Shown in pieces: positions 33,341 through 45,160 of a stretch of 64,000 nucleotides of DNA. The stretch is from Tamarix chinensis (taxonomy: Eukaryota; Streptophyta; Magnoliopsida; Caryophyllales; Tamaricaceae), in contig CM060171.1 in assembly GCA_030549775.1 (NCBI GenBank), positions 64,514,360 to 64,578,359 on the forward strand, read 5' to 3'. The position numbers and the translations under genes were made by a program. Numbering within the stretch: position 1 is the stretch's first letter; each line of letters begins with the position of its first letter. The notes under the pieces were generated by a model. The model did no database searches and had not been told where the DNA came from. It was given only the letters and a program-made list of their open reading frames with translations.

Positions 33341-34400
33341 TCTATAGTGTGATCAAACTTTGTTGTGATTAACTTTAAACCTTTATTAGTTAAAAAAATA
33401 ACCTTAATTGAACCAACCAAAATTTGTATATGTCAAGAGAATACACAGTTGCAAACTCTCACTAAATATAAATATCCTCAACAGATAAAGCACCCATAAT
33501 ATAAATATGCTTATGTAACCACATGGATGAAATTTTATTAGTAAGTGGATCCACAATAATGGAGTTTGCACTAATCTGTTTAATAGACACTTAACCATTC
33601 TAAATTCATTATTTAACAACTAGGAACCTTTTATCACTATACCATTGCTTGATTGAATTCCCATCGTTATTGAAATACTATGCTTCCAATTTATTATCAC
33701 AAAATAACCTTGATGGTATTTCAATACCATCCATTATACATATTCATGTGACAAAATTATATGTTCATATTCCATGACTAGATGCCAAAATGCTACAAAT
33801 TCCGCTACTATAGTGCTATCAAATAAAAGTAGCCCAAAGTGGATCTACTACTATGATGACATCAAATTAAATAGAAATTAGATAACCATATGATCACTGA
33901 CTAATATAATTTTCTATATGTGAGCATTTAACCTTTTTCTTTATATAAATAACTCATAAGTTATAACCTATTTGGCTAACTCCTAATGATCCACATCAAG
34001 GTTTACTTAAATATATACCTAGCATTTGAACAATTTTTTTTGTATCTGGATGTGCATAATATTAAGCACACATAAGATTGCTAATAGCCAATACATATTA
34101 AATATTTTACAACTCTTTAATTTCAAGATTAAACTTTTAGGGCATTTATTTTGACTAAAATTGTCTCCCTTAGCGATAAAGGTGTCATATAGTTTGTAAT
34201 CCTACATGCCAAACCTCTAATAACCTTATCGATATAGTTATTTTGTGATAATCCATTAATACCTCAAGATTGATCTCATTATATCTTAAAAGATAATACA
34301 AAAGAGGCATCACTGATCCTTCATTTCAAAAGGCCTTGATAGAAAAGTCTTAGTTCTATGCAAATTGATTATATCATTAATGGAAAGCAGTTTTTCAACA
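33341..34400 (-). pseudogene. Decayed Ty1/copia pol remnant (end of RT and RNase H)
   Basis: Read on the minus strand through many stops and frameshifts, short stretches follow the copia order. FEMKD near 34340 and AKGDNFSQNKCP near 34150 are from the end of reverse transcriptase. TIVAEFVA near 33810, LFCDN near 33720, then RFLVVK and IIVDPLTNKISS near 33560 are from RNase H and the C terminus. About 33341-33470 may be LTR remnant. The element is dead and was later interrupted by E6 on its left. Recognition is by family motifs; many substitutions separate it from any active copy. Confidence 0.75.
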
Positions 34401-35747
34401 CCACATAATACTATAATGTTGTGAAATAACACTTATTCCATTATAATAAGATAATCAAACCAATTAAGAATTTAGTCACAACACAAAATAATAAGGGATA
34501 AATCAAATGTCTTTATTCGTGTAATTTTATAATTACAAGAGGATTGAACAAATCAAACACTTAGTAATATTACTAACCAAAGAGTACAATAATGGAGAAG
34601 AATATTCAATCATTCAATTTTACAACTAGGGTTTTATCACACCTTTACATGGCAAAACAACATGTTTCGTAGAATAACCAAAAATATGGTTTATGTTTTT
34701 GAAACATAGGGGACAACATGTTAAATTATTTACTCTCACCATTTACCAAAAAAACAACCAAAAAAATTATGTTGACAAACACAATCCGTGTTAATAAATA
34801 TTGGACCTCTGTTTGCCATAGAATGCACATGCCAAGCTACGCACTTCTCTAGTAGCCTTCAAGAACTAAAAACCCTATTATATCGTGCATCAAATATCAA
34901 GTCAAAACTCACATAGAAAATACTCTTTCTCTCGTATGAATTAAAATACACACAATCACCAAAAATATTCACCTCAAAAGTAAGTGAGATTATGAGCTAA
35001 TGTAATTTGTAAAGAGTCTTCCAAAGAAGTCGACGAGAAAACGTCATGATGATAATTTTTTCTCTTCAAGCAATGTATTTAGATACAAGATAACCCTTAT
35101 GTCTTTTGAAATTAATTGATAAGACAGAAACCTTCTAGTAATGGGATAATATCCTGTACTTTAGCGTCTTATATTGACTTATACTTCTCATTCATGGCAT
35201 TATTCCACTTTCAGAATTAGAACCATATATCTACTGATGAAAGGTGATAGGAGCATCTTTCTAATACTTCATTTCTTACTCACGATTTGGAAAAATACTA
35301 GAATAGTCTAAAGTAAAATTTATCCTTTCTCTAGCAGATCTCTTTAGCTCTTAAGAGTGTTAAGTTTGTTCTTTTGGATGAGAGTTAATTTAACAATGTC
35401 TTATTAAGGTTCCTTATTTTCTTCTTGATTGAAGACATATATAAAAAATTGTATATCATCATAGGCTATATTGGAAATCAAAAATTGATTCCTCCTTATA
35501 GATAATTTCATTACTATATTTCTTCCCTGTGATCAATATCCTCTAGAGATGTTACAATTTTCATCTTAGATTTACCTTAAGTATAAGGTTAGAAGACTAT
35601 AAAACCTCAAAATCACTCTCATTAAGTATGAGATTATAAGGCTATAAAGCCTCTAAATCACTCTGAATAATTGATAAATTAGTTACTCACACCTTTAGAG
35701 TCTAATTTCCTTATAAGGACTATCCTAAATGTGAAAGACCATTCAAT
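34401..35747. other. Unassigned AT-rich sequence, probably old repeat remnants
   Basis: No coding frame over 60 codons and no recognisable domain. Near 35577-35668 a ~46 bp unit (TTAAGTATAAGGTTAGAAGA and onward) is duplicated in tandem with changes. May include further decayed retrotransposon sequence continuing the copia remnant. Confidence 0.4.
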
Positions 35748-36672
35748 TCCGTTATAATAATTATTTTAGGACGTTCTGTGTTAAATGTACTATTTCTATG
35801 CATATTATTATGGCATATTATATATATAAATTTAATTAGGATAAAATTAGGATAGAATTTGAGTTATTAGTTTTAACTATAGTTGGTACCCTAATTCGTA
35901 TTTGTTTTACTAAGGAATCCTAATTATACTTACACGATATTTTACCCTGAGTTTAGCTTTCCTCAATATCACCCCTACCCTATTAATATTTTTGGTGTAA
36001 CATCCCCATTTTTACCAGTTGAAATTTGTTTTTGTAGAAGCGTTAATTACTAAATTATCGAGTGTTACCACCACACTTAGGATAAGTTTGGCTCCTCGCA
36101 TTTCTTACGCTAATTATTGAGGTTAAAATAAAGCTCAACCAAAGTAATTCAGCGGAAATAGAAATAATACATAATAAAGTTATGAATAAATGTCATAGTA
36201 CAACCATATAACCAAAGTACAACAAAGGACATAAGAGCCAAAAGGAAAACCACTTATAACAAAAACCAACACCTAAAAATACAACTTCGGTTTGTCCTAA
36301 CAATTAGAGCCCAAGGCTCATTTTTAAAATGGAACCTCTTCCTATGGAATCTACTTGTCCTGCCCGCGCTTATAACCTTTATGCCATTTGATGACCCTCA
36401 CATAGTCATTGCCAAAAGTAGTATCAATATGATTTCCTCGTACTGAGTAAATCATAATGTCTTGTAAGACGAACCATACCTATATTCCACATAGCCACAC
36501 AAACATCGAATATCACACATAAGAAAAAGGTATAAACTGTACAAATAATACTTATGGAGAAACATATATCTTGGTCCATGTCTTAACTCAACAATAAAAC
36601 ATACCAATCCACTTCTCATCATTTTAAATTGTAAACTCATACTTGATTAGTTAAATACATTCCAAACATATT

Positions 36673-36825
36673 GGTAGAGCACTAAGGTAACTACCAAAAC
36701 ATCAATTCAAAATAATACTAGGGTAGAGCATGTAGGCAACTACCAAACCAACAAATCCAAGGTAGGACATTGAGGCAACTATCGAACCATCAATCCTACC
36801 AAGGTAGGGAACTAAGACAACTACT
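36673..36825 (+). repeat. Four-unit hairpin array of E5 (type A)
   Basis: Units of 23 bp at 36673, 36722, 36761 and 36803 of the form GGTAGrGCAyTrAGGCAACTAyC. The ends GGTAG and CTACC can pair. E4 (about 39085-39215) and E8 (about 58035-58232, inverted) have corresponding arrays. Type A thus carries a different hairpin sequence where type B has CCACT..AGTGG. Confidence 0.7.
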
Positions 36826-37129
36826 AAACCAATGATCCATTTATTTTATTACAAAACAAACATTTTCATTTTACTTCCTTACTTGAGAAGGATAAAAATA
36901 AACCCAAGGACATAGTGGAACACCTAGTCATATTAGCACCCAAAAGCAATACAATACCCTTAGCTAGAGCCTAGGGACATAGCGGTACGCCTGGTTATAC
37001 CGGCGCCTGAAAGCAATACAGTATTCTCCCAACCTCGGTCATCTAATCCTTAAGTATTAATACGCCCTATAGGGCTCATAGGTCACCTATAGAGTAGAGT
37101 AGGGCCTTAAATTGGGACACAACTAGGGT

Positions 37130-37665
37130 TGTTCATGTTATCCAATATCTGATGATCGGATCAGATATCTAAATCTATCTGATATGAAATATCAAATAAC
37201 CAATTTGATTTTTTTTTTCAAATCAAATATTGAATCTAATAAATAAAAGATCAAATAAATTGGATACCCAATCCAACGAATACAAATAATATCTAATCCA
37301 ATAAATTATATACATATACACTCTAAACACTATTTATTTTTCATAAAACATTATTTTATATAGTCATATATGTGTGTGTATGTGTGTATAATTTGAAATG
37401 ATTATTTATTATAAATAAATTTTATACTTTTTAATTATTATTTTGATTATATATTTAATTATTATCCAATATTTGAAATTAATAATTTAATATAATGCAA
37501 TTTAATACTCAAATCAAATTATTATATTATATTTGTTCAAACTAGATCAATATTTTTATTTTTTGATTGAATAATTTTTTATTCAATATTTCTCAATTGT
37601 GGACCACTTGAAAGTTTTGGATATTCAACATATTATTTGTTATCCGATCTGAAACTCTAGATTTA
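37130..37665. mobile_element. Probable hAT-like insertion inside E5
   Basis: AT-rich ~535 bp absent from the related copy E4, bordered by CTAGGGTTGTTCATG on the left and an inverted AACTCTAG on the right. Subterminal ATCCGATC / ATATCTGAT / TTGGAT motifs repeat in both directions. E5 also lacks ~0.7 kb present in E4 at this place, so the target duplication is lost. Class is inference. Confidence 0.5.
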
Positions 37666-40600
37666 TGAGGCTTATACCATGGGATTTGAATCAAAACATG
37701 ATAATAACAGAATACCTACAAAATCTTAGACATGCGGACGTAAAACATTTTACATGTTACCATGCATACAACTTAATTATCAATAATAACGCCTATCATC
37801 CTTTTAGCATATTATCATTTTATCATGCATACTAAAATACTTGAAAAGCATAAACCCTAGCATGGTTCTAGGTATAAAAGTTCCTAGCATGCTCGCATAT
37901 AGTTTTCTACCATCTTATGAGTGATTGGATTTACCTAAATCGAAGCATACACAAAAAATACAAAAATATTGCCTTCTCTGAGATCCTCAAAGATTACCTA
38001 AGAATTTAACATCCAATAACACATGTAGTAGCATTTAATATATCATAAAAATAACCTAAAATTAATTAAACCAACTCAATACAACTAACCATCCAAATAA
38101 GGAGAAACGCCACAATAATGGAACTCACGAACCAAAGGGAGGAGGAACATCAAATGAGGGAAGGAAGAAACAAAAAAAATGGTTAGTGCAAGGGGTGTAG
38201 GTTTGGTTTTTTTGGATGATGCTAAGGAGTTAGCTATGAAGAAGGAGGGTGCAATAAGATGGGTGAATTCAGTAGTTTTTTGTTGAAGCAAGGGGTGGTT
38301 TGTGGTAGTTTTGCCAAGGGGGACTATTGTGGTTATTTTGTGTGCAACTTAGGGGTGGTTTTGGGGTGTTTTATTTTATGTTGGAGGGTAGCTTCGATAG
38401 ATTTTGCTACAACTAGGGTAGAGGATTTTGTAACACCCCCATTTTACCAGCTATTTTATTTTTATTTTAATGGAAGTATTAGTTAATAAATTACTGGGCA
38501 TTACTGGCACACTTAGCATAAGTCCACCTCTTCACCTTTCTTACATTAAGTGCTAAGGCTAAAACAAAACTTTCCTAATGTAATTCAATGGAAATAGAAA
38601 TAATACATAATAGAGATACAAATAAATGTCGTAGTATAAAATTATATCCAAAGTACAGTATGAGACTTAAGACTTCGAAGGAAAACCGATTGTAACCAAA
38701 ATCAACACTCAAAGGTACATCTCCAGTTTCCCTAAACTCTTAGATCTAAAGGTCCTTTCTAAAAATGGAACCTCTTCCCGACTTATAAGCTTCATGCTAT
38801 TCCATGGCCTTTAAATATTCATTTGCAAAAGTAGTATCATTACAACTTCTTCATATTGAGTAAATCACAAGATATAATAGGAGGAAACATACCCACATTC
38901 CACATAGCCACACAAAAATTGAATAGCACACATAAGCACAAGGCATAAACCATATAAACAATACTCATAAAGAAACATATATCATGATCCAAGTCTCAAC
39001 TCAACAAAAAAACACATCAATCAACTTCTCATCATTTCAAAGTGTAAATTCATTTTTGATTAGTTAATTACATTCCAATCCTAGGGATATGACACTAAGA
39101 CAACTACCAAAACAATAGTCCAAAACAATAATAGGGTAGGGCGCTAAAGCGACTACCAAACTAACAAATCCAACATAGACTAAGGTAGGGCATTGAGAAA
39201 ATTACCAAATCAACAATCCATTTCTTTTATTACATGAAAAATATATCCATTTTACTTCCTTAATCGAGAGGGATAAAAATAAACCCAGGGATATAGTGGT
39301 ACACCTTGTCATATAGGAGCCTGAAAGAAACATAACACCCTTACCTTGAAATTAGGGACATAGGAGTATGCCTGGTTATACCAGCACCTGAAAGCAACAC
39401 AGTATCCTTCCAAACTTGGTAACCTATTCCATAAGTATCGATACCCCTATGGTCCCGTAGGTCACCTATAAAGTTGAGTAGGGCATTTAAATGGGGCACA
39501 TCGACACACTAGTGAACCAAAAATGAGCGCTAACACCTTACCTCTAAAGTAGTGACCCTTAGAGAACAACCATTCCCAAATCGAGGTCTTTCACTTTAAT
39601 TATTAATATCTTATGAGGTTATTAAATAAAGCACATAAACATAAAAATTTCCATTTTCCATACTTAACCATTTCCCCCTTAATTTCTAATTTTTTAGATA
39701 AACCCTAAGGTTTTAAGTCTGTATCAAGCCAAGTCAAATCTAAGGTCAACCTATCAAAAGGCTAAGGCCATCCCCACATTCATTTTTTATGAATGATACA
39801 TTAAGTCAAAATTACCAAAATACCCTTCAAAACTCTAGTTTTCAAATTTTACTCAATTTTCTTATCAAACCTTATGATCATGCGTGATTTGTCTTGAGTA
39901 GGAAACAAGGAAATATTTCACATTATTTTAGCACATAGATACACTTTGCATTTTGGCAATTAATTGTATTTTCTACTTTTCATACATTTAATGGGTTGCA
40001 CCCACTAAAACCCTAATCATGCGACTACCATGTACCACATCTTTCATGCAGCATACACACACACATTTAGAGCATGTGACATCATTTAAATAGGCATATT
40101 ATCATCATAGTACATGTAGGAGCATATCTCTAACCTTAGGCTATACAAAATAGAATTTGTCATAAGCTAACCCTAATCATGCGCATAAGTGTCCATGTGA
40201 ACTATCATAACCCTACTTCTATGCATGAGAATTTATGAGGCGTATACCATGGGATTTGAATCACAACATGATAATAATGGAACCTCTAACAAAATCTTAG
40301 ACATGCAGATGTAAAACATTTGACATATTACAACTTGATTATTAATAATCATGCATATCATCATTTCACCATATTATCATTTTATCATGCCTACTAAAAT
40401 ACCTAAAAATCATAGACCCTAGCATGATTCTAGGTCTAAAATTTCCTAGCATGCTCATTTATGATTTTCTACCATCCTATGACTGATTAGATTTACCTAA
40501 ATCCAAGCTTATACATAAAGTCTTCTCCAAAGTCCTCAAGAATTGCCTAGAAATTTAACACCCAATAACACATGTGTTAGCATTTAATATATCATAATAA

Positions 40601-40862
40601 TAACCCAAAATTAAACCAAATAACTCAAGAATTACTAACTGACTAAATAAAAGCAGCAAGGAAGCTAAACAAACTCACACAACAAAGGAGGAGGAATCAG
40701 TGGAAGTTGATGAGAAGAGGGAAGGAGCAACAGTGGAACAGGCCAAAAATAGGGGGTAGGAGTGGCCAAAATTGTTGAAGCCAAGGAAGGGGATATGGGA
40801 AGAAAGGTGCAGCAAGGTAGGTGGCTTCAACAACTTTTATAGAAGTAAAGGGGGGTTGCGGT

Positions 40863-41520
40863 TAGGGATGGAAATGGGTTGGGTCTGGGTTGGATCCACT
40901 CAGACCCACAGCCATACCCATTTATATTACTTAAACCCAGACCCTATTCAGACCCATTAGGTCTCAAAATTTCTGAGCTAGACCCAGATCCACCAAATCT
41001 AACAGGTAATCGGGTTGTAAATAGGTTTGATTATTTTTTCTAGAAAAATATTTAATAATCTATGTAAATACAAATAGATTTATATTTTATATAGCTTAAT
41101 ATGTATTTTTTGTTAAAAAAAATCCGCTAAGTGAAAAAATATACATTTTAAAATAGTTACGTTAACTTTTCAAATGGTGTTTTAATACTTTTGAAATATA
41201 ATATTGTACATATTTCTTATAAAGTAAATATATAAAAATAAAATTAAAAAAATAAATAAGGAACTCAAATAAGATTACGGCAATGATTACAAACATAATA
41301 TTAGTATGTATTTATATATGTACACACACACATATACACACACATGTATATATACTAAATGGGTTTGGAAATACTGGACCTAAACCTAGACCCATTTAGG
41401 TACATGTGGACTCGTGCCTAATCCAGGCCCATCGAGTCCAAAAATCATGGACCTAGAACTACTGAAAACGAGGTGGGTCTAGTAGGTCTGGGCTCGGTCC
41501 ATGATCCATTACCATCCCTA
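40863..41520. mobile_element. Non-autonomous hAT element inside E4
   Basis: 658 bp with inverted ends TAGGGATGGAAATGG and (inverted) TAGGGATGGTAATGG. Flanking 8 bp are GTTGCGGT (40855-40862) and GTTGTGGT (41521-41528), one C/T difference at a CpG. Subterminal GGGTTGGGTCTGGGT / CAGACCCA motifs on both sides fit hAT architecture. Interior is AT-rich with CA/TA runs and no transposase. Confidence 0.88.
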
Positions 41521-42529
41521 GTTGTGGTAGTTTTTGCCGAAAGGGGGGTGGAGCTTTTAGTGATTTTGTGTGCAATGTGGGGGTGGTTTTGGGGATTTGT
41601 TTTGCACATTGGAGGGGATATTTGGCACATTTTTCTATAGCTAGGGTAGGGGGTTCGGTAGTGGAGGGTGCAATAAGGAGTTAGAGTGCAGAGGAAGTTT
41701 TCAATAGGGTAAAAATGGTGAAAACCAATGGCAAATGATGGAGTTTCTTCTTGCTTGAGGGAGCTCGGAGAAAGAGAAGAAATGTGGGCTGCTTGGAGTG
41801 TAACACCCTAAAATTTACACATTTGTTTTAAAAGAAATACTCATAAATTAAAACTGTAAATTCTGGGAATGTTACTGCCACACTTAGTACCATACCAGTT
41901 CACTTCTACCGTTCCGGTACCAAACGCTTAGGCTAAGAAAACACTATCAGTAATACCGTACCAATTCAAATTTATAAAAAATGGAATCAGAGTACGCGCA
42001 AGTCTTACATAATTTGAAATACCAACTATTGTTTTTCAAATAATAATTAAAGAACATTAATAAAGTTGTTTCTACAACTTAAACATGATAAAAATAACAT
42101 GAGTCATAAATTAAAAAGAAAACGGCCACGTCTCTCTAGAAATCGATCCAGCCCAGCTATCACTCTTCCCCTCCTAATGTCCCGTAGACATCAATAGCAT
42201 CAAAGTAGGTGTCTCCTACCCACAATAGGTTAGACGGGCCTTCTGCTCGTGGGAATGAGCAACACCCATGAAACGGGTGGTCAGTACGCTATGTACTGAG
42301 TAAGGTAACCGAGTACTAAGGCCAGCATATACCACATTAATTCATGCAGGATAATGATCAACATACATTTACAAATCCACACATATGACACATAGAAACA
42401 TAAAATGAAATCCATAATTTATAATCAACAAATCCATACATGAGGCCCAAAAGATTAATCATTTAATCTTTCTTTTATCAAAAGTCGATACACACCATGC
42501 CTTTTATCAGATCCATGCAGAAACAGGAA

Positions 42530-42868
42530 CACCGCACTTATTATAACCGATGGGCCAGTCACACATAGGACCTCATGTCCTAACCACTATTATTACCGGT
42601 GGATCGGTCACATATAGGGTAGAACCTTAACCACTATTCCTGACCGGTAGATTGGTCTGGTTCCTACTCGCATCGTGTTTCACTATAAGTAATTAATGTC
42701 TTTTAAGAGCTTTAAAAATTCTGGTTTATGTTTATTGAGCTCGAGTCACCCCACTATTATTTCCGGTGGGCCGGTCACACATAGGACCTCATGTCCTAAA
42801 CACTATTATTACTGGTGGATTGGTCACACATAGGGTAAAAACCCTAACCACTATTCCTAACCTGGTGG
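42530..42868 (+). repeat. Six-unit hairpin array of E3
   Basis: Units CCACTATTATTACCGGTGG and relatives at about 42530, 42584, 42634, 42751, 42800 and 42848. The arrangement is two groups of three as in E1, with the same TCGGTC-type sequence following. Corresponding arrays are at 29998-30344 (E2, inverted) and 59880-60266 (E7, inverted). Confidence 0.75.
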
Positions 42869-42962
42869 ATCGGTCTAGACCCGGCTCTATAATCTTCCAC
42901 TTTAAAAGATTAATGTCTTAAGTATTTTAATCACAACATTTACCATTCACAAACATTTGCCC

Positions 42963-43292
42963 AGATGCAAACCCTAATCCACATGCAAACCCTAATCCAC
43001 ATGCAAACCCTAGCTTCACGTAGACCACACTTCCATGCAACCCCAATTCATATGCAAACCCTAGCTCCACGTATACCACACTTCCATGAAACCCTAATTC
43101 ATATGCAAACCCTAGCTCCACATATACCATACTTCCATGCAAACCCTAATTCATAAGCAACCCTAACTCCACGTAGACATGCTTCCATGCAAACCCTAAC
43201 ATCATGCCCTTTCATGCAAAACCCTAGCATCATGTCATTTCATGTAAACCCTAACACCATGCCATTTCATGCAAAACCCTAACACCACATTG
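42963..43292. repeat. Telo-box-rich tandem repeat in E3
   Basis: A degenerate tandem array. The first units are 16-18 bp (ATGCAAACCCTAATCCAC); later units are ~50 bp with CACGTAnACCACACTTCCAT between. At least ten contain AAACCCTA or AACCCTAA, the plant telo-box core. Short frames on both strands here are repeat artefacts. Confidence 0.8.
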
Positions 43293-43805
43293 TTACACTC
43301 TCCATCATTATTTTACAACCCTAATATGCATGTCTTAAGGCCTTATCATACAATAATAATAACATAAACATACACATAATCTTCATGCCATGATTTATTC
43401 ATACCAACATATTTCAACTCTATAATCATGCCACATACGAAATAATTAATAATAATAAACATAGAATACATGGCATATGAAGCACATAATGCATATAAAC
43501 ACACAAATGGCCTTAGTAAACTCTTACTTAAAACGACACTGGTCTTGATGCACGCTCCTATTCCACTTGAGGGGTTTGACTGGGTTCACCTATTATATAA
43601 AAATATACTAGAATTAGGCTCCCTTATAAAATTTTATTATTTTCTAACCTATTATAAGATTTGGTTTTTAATTAAAACACTATTACATAATAATTAACTA
43701 TACAAAATATTACTTAAAAATACAATTAATTACTATTTCCATTCGAAAAGGGTGGTGATATAAGGGTTTCTACCCTTCACCAAAATAGTATGAGTAATAG
43801 TAATG

Positions 43806-43844
<39 letters not shown>

Positions 43845-44309
43845 GTAAAACATGATTAATAATACTCTTATTAGTAGAATATTAATATTAATAATACCAT
43901 AAATCTTAAAATTACAAGATGGCTTTCAAAACCACCCCATTTAATAATAATACTATTCGAAAATGTAATAATGATATTAATATTATATATATATACTTAT
44001 AATATAAAAGTTAATAAAGATAATAATAATAATATAATTAGTAATAATATTAAAAATGTTAATAATAGTTGTAAAAAGCAAATGTGTGAGACTTAGTTAA
44101 AATTTTAAGTTTCTAACCCTCCTGAAATAATTACAATATTAAATAAATAATTACACTAATAATAATAATATTTATAATATTATTAATAATAATATTAAAC
44201 ATGTAATAATTCCATTAAATAACCAAAATTCGAGATTAATAATTTATCTAACTCAAGAATACTCCCAAACCTGTCAACAAAATTTATCAATTAGGATACA
44301 GTTAATAAC

Positions 44310-44314
44310 AATAA
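44310..44314. repeat. Target-site duplication AATAA, left copy
   Basis: AATAA directly left of the gypsy 3' LTR, matched by AATAA at 51245-51249. The joined target would be an AAC/AAT microsatellite, consistent with the AAT-rich tracts of E3 on both sides. Confidence 0.7.
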
Positions 44315-45160
44315 TGATGGAAACCGGTTAGGGTTTCGCAAAGGATCGAAGATTTAATCGAGCGCGACGCTCGATTTCCGCTGGTACAGCCTAAGGAAAA
44401 ACTTTCCAAAGGAAGAACCACAATTGATTCAATGGCAACTGAATTTAGAAGGTGAATGATCAAGATCGATCGAGAAGAGAACGAGACAGAAGCAGAGAAG
44501 ATGCGAATGAGAGAATCGCCAAGAGAGAGGAGGAGTCGAGAGAGATCGAGAATATCCTGAACTTTATTTCTGTCGAAAGGTGCGTATATTACAGAGTATC
44601 AGCCTATTTATATGTACACAGAAACCGTATGATACAACAATACATACGAATGATACAGCCTTTATGGATGGGCGATACGATCTATTTGGCCCAAAAAATA
44701 TAAGGTGTCGAACAGCCCAAACCAACAGCACCAACGTAGAGTGTCGTCCAACGAGCCATCATATAAAAAAAATGACCCACTAATACAATTAAGTTTAAGG
44801 CTTAATTTTCCCATCAGCTACAACACTATAGCTAATCATGGTCATTAAGGATTGATTAATCCACAATCCAACTAGTCCCATTTAAGGATCGGGTGGCGGA
44901 TTATACAACCATCCTAATTCCCATTAGCCCATTCCGACCGACGAATGCATCATATGGGATTACAAAATATTAAAGAAAAATTTACATAATCTGTAAACTC
45001 CAACATATTCTGCACTGCTCAGCAATTATGTCCAAGTCCACAGAATCCATATGCTGCAATATTATCCTATTAATTCAACAAATAAGATAAACAATTGTAA
45101 GTAATTAATTCACAACAAATTTCAAAATTACTTAAATATAAATTTACGGGATTCACATCA
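44315..45160 (-). mobile_element. 3' LTR of the Ty3/gypsy element
   Basis: 846 bp, inverted ends TGATG and CATCA. Differs from the 5' LTR at about six positions (all transitions by eye) and lacks a 14 bp stretch. On the element's strand a TATA box TATAAATAGG lies at 44603-44612. A polypurine tract CCAAGAAGAGGGGAA (minus strand, 45161-45175) precedes it. The last 29 codons of pol read into it. Confidence 0.93.

Noticed and set aside
33404..33619. 71-codon minus-strand frame taken as a gene
   Set aside because: It is out of frame with the copia RNase H remnant that the same DNA encodes in another frame.
43470..43697. 75-codon plus-strand frame in E3
   Set aside because: No domain, AT-rich tail, inside a non-coding LTR-like element.
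44452..44783. Open frames beginning MNDQDRSRRERD and MRILQSIS, repeated at 50536-50867
   Set aside because: Identical pairs because they lie in the two LTRs of the gypsy element; not separate genes.
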